23,994 bases of DNA, taken from contig CALMRL010000192.1 of the NCBI GenBank assembly GCA_937873345.1, positions 1 through 23,994 on the forward strand. The letters run 5' to 3'. The notes under the pieces are model-generated. The model was not told the origin of the DNA, searched no databases, and saw only the letters and a list, made by a program, of their open reading frames with translations. The position numbers were made by a program, and so were the translations under genes. This stretch comes from an uncultured Beijerinckiaceae bacterium (GTDB lineage: Bacteria; Pseudomonadota; Alphaproteobacteria; Rhizobiales; Beijerinckiaceae). Position 1 is the stretch's first letter, and each line of letters starts with the position of its first letter. Shown piece after piece: positions 6,806 to 13,365 of the stretch.

Positions 6806-7987
6806 TCAGGCGGCGATCGAACGGGCGTCGCCGGCGACCTTCACCGCCAGCGCGGCGGCCTCGGTCAGGCTCTCCGCCGCGTGCACGGCGATGCCGCTCT
6901 CGGCCAGGATCTTGCGGCCGGCCTCGACGTTGGTGCCGGCGAGGCGCACCACCAGCGGCAGCCGCAGGTCGATCTCGCGCACCGCCTTGACCACGCCCTC
7001 GGCGACCCAGTCGCAGCGGTTGATGCCGGCGAAGATGTTCACCAGCACCGCCTTGACGTTCTTGTCGGACAGCACCAGCCGGAAGGCGGTGGCGACGCGG
7101 TCGGCCGAGGCGCCACCGCCGACGTCGAGGAAGTTCGCGGGCTCGCCGCCGGCGTGCTTGATCATGTCCATCGTCGCCATCGCCAGGCCGGCGCCGTTGA
7201 CGATGCAGCCGATGTTGCCCTCCAGCCCGACGTAGTTCAGCGAGTGCTCCGCCGCCTGCGCCTCGCGCGGGTCCTCCTGCGCGGGATCATGCATGTCGGC
7301 GATGCGGCGCTGCCGGAACAGCGCATTGTCGTCGAAGCTCATCTTGGCATCGAGGGCGATGATGCGGCCCTGCTTGGTCAGCACCAGCGGGTTCACCTCC
7401 AGCATCGTCGCATCGTGGTCGCGGAAGGCGCGGTAGCAGCCGAGGATGGTCTGCACGGCGCCCTGCACCTGCTTGATGTTGAGCCCGAGCCGGAAGGCGA
7501 TCTCGCGCGCCTCGAACGGCTGCATGCCGACCGCCGGCTCGACGATGACGGTGATGAGCGAGCCCGGCTTGTCCTTGGCGATCTGCTCGATCTCCATGCC
7601 GCCCTCGCGCGAGGCGATGACGCGGATGCGCTCGGCCTTCCGATCGAGCACGAAGCCGAGGTAGAACTCCTTCTCGAACGAGTCGGCGACCTCGACGTAG
7701 ACGCGCTGCACCGGCTTGCCTTCGGGCCCGGTCTGCGCGGTGACGAGGTTGCGGCCGAGCATGCCTTCCGCCGCCTCGCGTACCTCGTGGTAGGTCTGGC
7801 ACAGCTTGACGCCGCCGGCCTTGCCGCGCGCGCCGGCGTGGATCTGCGCCTTGACCACCCAGCGCCAGCCGCCGAGTTCGGTGGCGGCATAGACCGCCTG
7901 CTCGGCGGAAAAGGCGACCGCGCCGGCGGCGAGGCCGACGCCGGCCTTGGCCAGGATTTCCTTGGCCTGATACTCGTGGATGTCCAT
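6806..7987 (-). CDS. mtkA: Malate thiokinase (malate-CoA ligase), beta subunit
   Basis: ATP-grasp subunit of the SucC type, 393 residues. It begins MDIHEYQAKEILAKAGV, typical for the family, with the nucleotide-binding segment VVKAQIHAGARGKAGGVKL. Metal and phosphate contacts are expected around MLEVNPLVLT and ALDAKMSFDDNALFR, and the CoA-ligase domain has GCIVNGAGLAMATMD and NFLDVGGGAS. The segment NIFAGINRCDWVAEGVV, with Cys-Asp-Trp, and the final RLAGTNVEAGRKILAESG match methylotroph MtkA as I know it. It is the second gene of the run hprA-mtkA-mtkB; the hprA stop lies 33 bp downstream of this gene's start region on the map, i.e. hprA is upstream in transcription. AGGAA lies about 9 nt before the ATG. 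Confidence 0.96.
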   Translation of the reverse strand: MDIHEYQAKEILAKAGVGLAAGAVAFSAEQAVYAATELGGWRWVVKAQIHAGARGKAGGVKLCQTYHEVREAAEGMLGRNLVTAQTGPEGKPVQRVYVEVADSFEKEFYLGFVLDRKAERIRVIASREGGMEIEQIAKDKPGSLITVIVEPAVGMQPFEAREIAFRLGLNIKQVQGAVQTILGCYRAFRDHDATMLEVNPLVLTKQGRIIALDAKMSFDDNALFRQRRIADMHDPAQEDPREAQAAEHSLNYVGLEGNIGCIVNGAGLAMATMDMIKHAGGEPANFLDVGGGASADRVATAFRLVLSDKNVKAVLVNIFAGINRCDWVAEGVVKAVREIDLRLPLVVRLAGTNVEAGRKILAESGIAVHAAESLTEAAALAVKVAGDARSIAA

Positions 7988-8020
7988 CGGCGTCGTTCCT
8001 TGAGTTTCAGACCGGGTGCG

Positions 8021-8956
8021 TCAGACGAGGTTCTGCGGCTTGCCGCCGACGAAGGCCTCGACGTTGTCGATCAGCTGGTCGGCGAGGATCTGCATCGCTT
8101 CGCGGCTCGCCCAGGCGACGTGCGGGGTGATGATCAGGTTGGGGATGGCGGGGTCGAGCAGCACGTTGCCCTCGCGCGGCGGCTCCTGAGTCAGCACGTC
8201 GAACCCGGCGCCGGCGATCGTGCCCGCCTTCAGGGCCGCCGCCAGCGCCGCCTCGTCGACGAGGCCGCCGCGCGCCGTGTTGATGAGGATCGCCGAGCGC
8301 TTCATCTTGCTGAACTCGGCCGCGCCGATCATGTGCCGCGTCTCCGGCGTGAGCGGCGCGTGCAGGGTGATGACGTCGGACTGGCGCAGCACCGTGTCGA
8401 GGTCGACGAGGCCTTCCTGGGGGAAGGTGTCGTATCCGATCACCTTCATGCCGAGACCTTCGGCGCGCCAGGCGATCGCCTTGCCGATCGCGCCGTAGCC
8501 GACGATGCCCATGGTGGCGCCGGCGATGTCGTGGATGTGGTGAGGGAAGAAGCAGAACTGCCGCGACGTGTTCCACACGCCGTTCCGCACGTCGAGGTGG
8601 TAATTCACGAGCTGCCGCTTCAAGGCGAACATCAGCGCGATGACATGCTCGGGCACGGTGTTGAAGGCGTAGTTGCGGATGTTCACCACCGCGATGCCGC
8701 GCTCCTTGGCGGCGGCCTTGTCGATGACGTCGGTGCCGGTGGCGGCCACCGCGATCAGCTTGAGGTTCGGCAGCTGCGCCAGCGTATCGGCGCGCAAGGG
8801 CACCTTGTTGGTGATGCAGATCGAGGCATCCTTCAGCCGCTCGACGATCTCGTGCGATTCCGTCGCCTCATGCTCGACATAGGCGTGCTCGAAGCCCGGC
8901 AGCCGAAGGTCGGCGCCGAGGCTCTCGCGATCGAGGAAGACGATGGAATGCTGCAT
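8021..8956 (-). CDS. hprA: Hydroxypyruvate reductase (D-glycerate dehydrogenase)
   Basis: NAD(P)H-dependent D-2-hydroxyacid dehydrogenase of 311 residues. It reduces hydroxypyruvate to D-glycerate in the serine cycle; methylotroph HprA also accepts glyoxylate. The Rossmann motif is GYGAIG (153-158). The catalytic residues are Arg229 in NTARGGLVDE, Glu258 and His279 in TPHVAWAS. Strings such as VAATGTDVIDKAAAK, VVNIRNYAFNTVPEHV and AMQILADQLIDNVEAF are close to Methylobacterium HprA. The frame stays open upstream to 9079, but homology begins at the ATG at 8956, so I start there; the ribosome site is weak (GAGG about 12 nt away). It heads the minus-strand run hprA-mtkA-mtkB and has its own leader, because a terminator at 9260-9295 isolates it from the transporter gene. 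Confidence 0.95.
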   Translation of the reverse strand: MQHSIVFLDRESLGADLRLPGFEHAYVEHEATESHEIVERLKDASICITNKVPLRADTLAQLPNLKLIAVAATGTDVIDKAAAKERGIAVVNIRNYAFNTVPEHVIALMFALKRQLVNYHLDVRNGVWNTSRQFCFFPHHIHDIAGATMGIVGYGAIGKAIAWRAEGLGMKVIGYDTFPQEGLVDLDTVLRQSDVITLHAPLTPETRHMIGAAEFSKMKRSAILINTARGGLVDEAALAAALKAGTIAGAGFDVLTQEPPREGNVLLDPAIPNLIITPHVAWASREAMQILADQLIDNVEAFVGGKPQNLV

Positions 8957-9259
8957 GTGAAACCCGACCCTCGACCCTTGAAGGCGACCCGAGCAGGTTG
9001 CAGCCCGCACGGCGGCCGCCTCGGCGGAGACACGCGGTGCCCGCATCCGGCGCGGCCATAAGGCCCGGTACGCATCCATCCCTCGGGGGTCCGGCGCTTA
9101 ACGACCCGACGCTTTCCCTCCGGCGGGAAGTTGCAGCACGAGCCGGACCTTAGCAAGGGCAGCCGTCTCCCCCGAACGGGGAAAAATTTTTACCCCACGG
9201 CGTAGTGGAAGTTGCGCGAATGGCAGGCGCATCAGACGGCGCGGCACCGCACGTCTCGC
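8957..9259 (-). promoter_or_regulatory. Leader/promoter region of the hprA-mtk genes
   Basis: About 300 bp separate the transporter's terminator from the hprA ATG, so transcription of hprA-mtkAB should begin here. Read on the minus strand it holds GGGGTAAAAATTTTTCCCC (9196-9178), an A5T5 dyad with one bulged T in otherwise very GC-rich DNA. This is followed at once by CCCC-GTTC-GGGG, so the middle C-run can pair with either flank. A GCAACTTCC word occurs twice (9215-9207 and 9134-9126), 81 bp apart. No convincing -35/-10 pair was found. A regulator site is likely but unproven. Confidence 0.4.
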
Positions 9260-9295
9260 AAAAAAGGGGCGCAGCTCCTCACGGCGCCGCGCCCC
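9260..9295 (-). terminator. Intrinsic terminator of the OFA transporter gene
   Basis: On the minus strand GGGGCGCGGC, a 10-nt loop and GCTGCGCCCC form a 10-bp stem (one G-U pair) followed directly by TTTTTT. It lies about 30 bp after the transporter stop and separates that gene from hprA. Confidence 0.88.
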
Positions 9296-9325
9296 GGACA
9301 ATCCGGATGCTCTATCGAGCGCTTC

Positions 9326-11050
9326 TCAGCTCAGGATCTTCGCCGCGCTGAGCAGTGCCTTGTAGAAGCCCCAAGCGACGGGGACAGCAACGATCAACCA
9401 GGGGATCAGCGCCGCTCCAGTGAGGCCGCCGAGGCCGATGCCCTGGCTGGAAGTGCCGGCGACCGAGCCGGCGTTCGGAGCGGACACGCCCTGGCCGCGC
9501 GCCGCCGCGATGCCGGCCTGGTTGAGCGACCCTGCTCGCTCGTCCTTCCTCATGAGCCAGCGCTCGTGCACCGGGCGCACCAGCAGGTTGCAGACGAAGC
9601 CGAGCGCCAGGATGCCGACCATGATGTAGAGCACGGCATTGTACACCTGTGTCTTCGGCACGCCGGCATGCTCCGCCGCTTGGCGGGCGTGCACGATGAG
9701 TTCCGAGCCGGCGACGCCGGCGAGCGACCAGGCGGTGAGCAGCCGTCCGTGGATGGCGCCGACGAACTTGGTGCCGAAGATGTCGGCGAGATAGGCGGGC
9801 ACGGTGGCGAAGCCGCCGCCGTACATCGACAGGATGATGCACAGCGCGGCGACGAACAGCGCCTTGGAGCCGGCCGAGGCCAGCGTCGGCGTCGCACCGT
9901 AAAGGACCATGCCGAGCAAGAAGAAGGTGAAGAACGTCGCCTTGCGCCCGATCTTGTCCGATATCGACGCCCAAAAGAAGCGGCCGCCGATGTTGAAGAG
10001 GGACAGCAGGCCGACGAAGCCGGCGGCGACGCCGGCGATGGCGCCGACCTGCGCCGGGGTCGGCGTCGTGCCGGGCGCCAGGCCGATCAGCGAGCCGCCG
10101 AAAATCTCCTGTAGCATCGGCGAGGCGATCGACAGCACGGCGATGCCGGCGGTGACGTTGAGGAACAGCACGCCCCAGATCATCCAGAACGACAGCGTCT
10201 TGTGGGCGTCGTCGAGGTGGACGTCACCAGACGAGATGAAGCGGCTCTTCTTCGCAGGCGCGATCCAGCCCTCCGGTGCCCAGTTCTCCGGGGGCACCCG
10301 GTAGGACAGGGCGCCGATCGTCATCACGACGAGGTAGATGAAGCCGAGCGCCAGGAAGGTCTCGGCGACGCCTGGCTGGCCGGAGGCGGACTTGAAGCCG
10401 GCGACGCTGAGGCCGGGCACCACGGTGCCGCCGCTCATCAGGAGGTTGGCGAGCGGCGCCCCGATCATCGCGCCGCCGCCGAAACCCATGATCGCCATGC
10501 CGGTCGCCATGCCGCGGCGGTCGGGGAACCACTTGATCAGCGTCGACACCGGCGAGATGTAGCCCAGGCCTAGGCCGACGCCGCCGAACACGCCGAGCCC
10601 AAGGTAGAGCATCCAGAGCTGGTGCAGGTTGACAGCGAGCGCCGAGAGCAGGAAGCCGCCGCCCCAGCAGGCCGCGGCCACCAACCCCGCCTTGCGCGGG
10701 CCGGCCCGCTCCAGCCAGCCGCCGAACAGCGCCGCCGAGATGCCGAGCAGCACGATGCCGAGCTCGAAGGTGATCACGGTCGAGGAGACCGGCCAGTTGC
10801 AGCTGGTGGTGGTGAGCATTTCGAAGAAGCCGATGCTCTTGCAGGCCGCGGAGTCGCCGCCGGGCACGGCCCCAGCCAGCGGCTTCCAGAACACGCTGAG
10901 CGCGTAAGCCATGCCGATCGAGAGATGGATGGCGAGCGCCGCCGGAGGGACGAGCCAGCGGTTGAAGCCAGGTTTCGCCACCGTGCGCGCGCGCTCGAAG
11001 AAGCCGGTTTCGCTGCCGCCGTAGGGTGGTGCATGATCCACAGCCGTCAT
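9326..11050 (-). CDS. OFA-family MFS transporter (oxalate/formate antiporter type) with C-terminal extra helix
   Basis: Major facilitator protein of 574 residues with twelve core helices plus one more. Family traits are the first helix IHLSIGMAYALSVFWKPLAG, the MFS loop-2 region GGWLERAGPRKAG, the GYISPVSTLIKWFPDRRGMA block typical of OxlT relatives, and the second-half loop WASISDKIGRK. The first periplasmic loop contains two cysteines and is longer than in OxlT. After helix 12 and a Gly/Ala/Ser linker comes a further helix, LIPWLIVAVPVAWGFYKALL, resembling the separate 'MFS transporter small subunit' found beside many OFA transporters. Substrate could be oxalate, formate or another small carboxylate; not decidable here. 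It is divergent from a LysR gene and has its own terminator. Confidence 0.9.
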   Translation of the reverse strand: MTAVDHAPPYGGSETGFFERARTVAKPGFNRWLVPPAALAIHLSIGMAYALSVFWKPLAGAVPGGDSAACKSIGFFEMLTTTSCNWPVSSTVITFELGIVLLGISAALFGGWLERAGPRKAGLVAAACWGGGFLLSALAVNLHQLWMLYLGLGVFGGVGLGLGYISPVSTLIKWFPDRRGMATGMAIMGFGGGAMIGAPLANLLMSGGTVVPGLSVAGFKSASGQPGVAETFLALGFIYLVVMTIGALSYRVPPENWAPEGWIAPAKKSRFISSGDVHLDDAHKTLSFWMIWGVLFLNVTAGIAVLSIASPMLQEIFGGSLIGLAPGTTPTPAQVGAIAGVAAGFVGLLSLFNIGGRFFWASISDKIGRKATFFTFFLLGMVLYGATPTLASAGSKALFVAALCIILSMYGGGFATVPAYLADIFGTKFVGAIHGRLLTAWSLAGVAGSELIVHARQAAEHAGVPKTQVYNAVLYIMVGILALGFVCNLLVRPVHERWLMRKDERAGSLNQAGIAAARGQGVSAPNAGSVAGTSSQGIGLGGLTGAALIPWLIVAVPVAWGFYKALLSAAKILS

Positions 11051-11208
11051 GAAGCGTTGCTCTCATGTCATGGGCGCGCCGTTGTCGCGTCGGCGGCTCG
11101 GGTGGGATGTTCTGCTAAACGAGCCGGGACGCCGTGGCTATCCGCTGTTGGATCGAGCGGGCACCGCCCTGTGGACGGGTACGGCGGCGAGGAATGCTTG
11201 CGCCGACG

Positions 11209-12036
11209 ATGATCGATCCCGTGCTGCTGCGCTCCTTCCTGCTCATCGCCGACGGCAACAGCTTCTCGGAAACAAGCCGCCGTCTGTCGCTGCGTCAGTC
11301 CACGGTGAGCGATCAGGTGCGTAAGCTGGAAGCGAGCCTTAAGTGCCAGCTGTTCACCCGCGACACACAGTCCGTGGCGCTGACGGCCGAGGGCGAGGCG
11401 CTGATTCCCTTCGCCCGCGACATCCTGGAGGCGCTCGGGCGCGCGGGGCGGCACTTCAGCGGCGATGCCGTGCGGGGGCGGCTGCGCGTCGGCCTTTCCG
11501 CCGAGGTCGGCGCGTCGCGGCTGATGCCGGTGCTGCGCGACTTCGCCGCAAGCGGTGTCGGGACCGAACTGGCGGTCACGGTGGCGCCGGCGGCCTCGCT
11601 GCACGCCGCCCTCGCCGTCGGCGACCTCGACCTCGCGATCGGCGAGCGGTGGCCGGGCGAGAGCGGCGGCGAACCCCTGTGGCGTGAGGAGCTGGCCTTC
11701 GTCGGGCCGGCGCAGGGATCGCCGCTGCCATCGCCGCTTTCGCTGGTGCTGCCGCCGGCGCCGAGCCTGACACGCACCCTCGCGCTCGCCGCGCTGGAGC
11801 GCGTTGGGCGTGCTTGGCGGCTGAGCTGCACGAGCCACGCTCGTGACGGGGCACAGGCGGCAGTCGCCGCCGGCCTGGGCATCGGCGTGATGCCGGACGA
11901 GCCGCTGCCGCCGGGCCTCGCCTGGATCGAGGGCGAGCTGCCGACGCCAGAGCCGTTCGACGTCGTCGCCCACCGCCATCGCGGCAGCGCCGCGGACCTG
12001 CTCGCCACGATCCGTGCGCGGCTGTGCGACGACTGA
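11209..12036 (+). CDS. LysR-family transcriptional regulator
   Basis: DNA-binding protein of 275 residues. Residues about 1-60 are a winged helix-turn-helix (DPVLLRSFLLIADGNSFSET, then RRLSLRQSTVSDQVRKLEAS), followed by the linker helix and a periplasmic-binding-protein-like effector domain that begins near LRVGLSAEVGASRLMPVL and includes AVAAGLGIGVMPDE. It is shorter than the usual 290-330 residues, mainly in the effector domain. It points away from the OFA transporter with about 160 bp between them, so regulation of the transporter is the simplest hypothesis; a role at hprA is also possible. The start could be the ATG at 11209 or one at 11194; GAGGA ends just before 11194, too close for that codon and far for 11209. 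It converges on mobB with a 4-bp gap. Confidence 0.9.
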   Translation: MIDPVLLRSFLLIADGNSFSETSRRLSLRQSTVSDQVRKLEASLKCQLFTRDTQSVALTAEGEALIPFARDILEALGRAGRHFSGDAVRGRLRVGLSAEVGASRLMPVLRDFAASGVGTELAVTVAPAASLHAALAVGDLDLAIGERWPGESGGEPLWREELAFVGPAQGSPLPSPLSLVLPPAPSLTRTLALAALERVGRAWRLSCTSHARDGAQAAVAAGLGIGVMPDEPLPPGLAWIEGELPTPEPFDVVAHRHRGSAADLLATIRARLCDD

Positions 12037-12040
12037 AGCC

Positions 12041-12574
12041 CTATCGCGCCGCCAACTCCCGAAGCGTCGCATCAAGGGACAGGGCGCGGGCGACGACGGT
12101 GTCGGCGATCGCCTCGACGTCGTCGAGGTGCAGGCGCGGCAGGGTCCCGACGAAGGGCGGCGGCGGCGCGTCGCTCGCCACCGCGACGATGTCGCGATCG
12201 TCGGGAAACAGGAACGGCTTGCCGTTGCCGACGCGGTGCACCTCGATCTTGGCGTGGCGGTCGCGCTTGAAGCCTTCGACCACCACGAGATCGCAGGACG
12301 AGAATTGTCGCAGCAACCCGGCGAGGTCCGGCCCCGCCTCGTCGCGTAGCTCGTGCATTAGCGCCCAGCGCTTGGCCGAGGCGACCAGCACTTCCCGCGC
12401 GCCGGCCTCGCGGTGCAGGAAGCTGTCCTTGCCCGGGCGGTCGATGTCGAAGGCGTGGTGGGCGTGCTTCAGCGTCGACACGGCGAGGCCGCGGGCGCGC
12501 AGCACCGGCAGCAGCTTGACGATGAGCGTGGTCTTGCCGGCGCCGCTCCAGCCGGCGAGGCCGATCACCTTCAA
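12041..12574 (-). CDS. mobB: Molybdopterin-guanine dinucleotide biosynthesis adaptor MobB
   Basis: GTP-binding protein of 177 residues. The N-terminal Walker A motif is GWSGAGKTT (8-16). Next come the family's TLKHAHHAFDIDRPGKDS and the EGFKRDRHAKIEVHR motif. MobB binds GTP and helps MobA attach GMP to molybdopterin for enzymes such as formate dehydrogenases and xanthine-oxidase-type enzymes. Its ATG overlaps the stop of the upstream methyltransferase gene as ATGA, which implies coupled translation. mobA is not in the window. Formate dehydrogenase is a molybdenum or tungsten enzyme central to methylotrophy, which is compatible with the nearby C1 genes, though no direct link is shown. Confidence 0.95.
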   Translation of the reverse strand: MKVIGLAGWSGAGKTTLIVKLLPVLRARGLAVSTLKHAHHAFDIDRPGKDSFLHREAGAREVLVASAKRWALMHELRDEAGPDLAGLLRQFSSCDLVVVEGFKRDRHAKIEVHRVGNGKPFLFPDDRDIVAVASDAPPPPFVGTLPRLHLDDVEAIADTVVARALSLDATLRELAAR

Positions 12575-13365
12575 GCTGTTCTCGTCTCGGGAGCGGGACG
12601 GGCCTCGAACAGCGCGGTGTCGAGCGTCCAGGAGCCATCAGCCTCGATCGCGAAATGCTCGGCGACCGCAGGCGGCATGCGCGCCTGCAGCTCGCGGATC
12701 GCCGCGACGAGGCTGGGTGGAGTGCCGATGCGGGCGATCCACGGCGCGAAGGCGAGGCGCAGCCGTGCCGCTACAGGCTCGGCGGGCTCGAAGCCGGCGG
12801 CGCGGAGCGCATCGCTCCATTCGGTTGGCGAATAGTCACGCACGTGCGAGGGGTCGCGCAGCAGCTCGACCGCCTGCAGGAAGGTGTCATGCAACGCGGT
12901 CCGGCCGGGCGAAACGACGTCGACCACCACCGCCAGCCCGTCCGGCTTCACCACCCGCCGCATCTCCCGCAGGGCCTGGCCGAGATCGCCCCAGTGGTGC
13001 GCGCTGAAGCGGCTCAGCACCATGTCGAAGGCGGCGTCGGAGAAGGGCAGGTTCTCGGCCGAGCCCTGCCGCGTCGCGACGTTGCCGAAGCCTCGCCTTG
13101 CCGCCTCGTCGGCGACGACGGCGAGCATCTCGATGGATAGGTCGCAGGCGACGACATCGCCGGCATAGGGCGCCGCGGCATAGGTGACGTGACCGCCGCC
13201 GCAGCCGAGGTCGAGCACGCAGCAGTCCGGCCGCCCGGCAACGAGACGGGCGATCGCCAAGAGGTCGCCGCCAGCGGCATGGTCGGCGCTGTCGAAGTAG
13301 GCTTGCGCGTTGGAGCCGAACTGCGCGGCGACGTGGGCTTCGTGGGGCCGCGAGGCAGAGGTCAT
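12571..13365 (-). CDS. Class I SAM-dependent methyltransferase (UbiE/Methyltransf_11 type)
   Basis: Cytosolic methyltransferase of 264 residues. Motif I is VLDLGCGGGHVT (about 50-61), motif II VVACDLSIEML, then GSAENLPFSDAAFDMVLSRFSAHHW and the post-motif III LREMRRVVKPDGLAVVVDVV. This is the Methyltransf_11 fold; the substrate cannot be told. It resembles YcgJ/UbiE-type enzymes acting on small molecules rather than rRNA enzymes. The start is fixed by the TGATG overlap with the glgX stop (13365-13367), and its own stop overlaps the mobB start. The frame stays open further upstream only because it shadows glgX. A link to glycogen or molybdenum cofactor metabolism is not known. Confidence 0.9.
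   Translation of the reverse strand: MTSASRPHEAHVAAQFGSNAQAYFDSADHAAGGDLLAIARLVAGRPDCCVLDLGCGGGHVTYAAAPYAGDVVACDLSIEMLAVVADEAARRGFGNVATRQGSAENLPFSDAAFDMVLSRFSAHHWGDLGQALREMRRVVKPDGLAVVVDVVSPGRTALHDTFLQAVELLRDPSHVRDYSPTEWSDALRAAGFEPAEPVAARLRLAFAPWIARIGTPPSLVAAIRELQARMPPAVAEHFAIEADGSWTLDTALFEARPAPETRTA

Noticed and set aside
6881..9061. Long open frame on the plus strand (over 700 codons) across mtkA and hprA
   Set aside because: It is antisense to two clearly conserved enzymes; the translation is low-complexity and rich in Asp, His, Arg and Gly as expected for the opposite strand of GC-rich codons.
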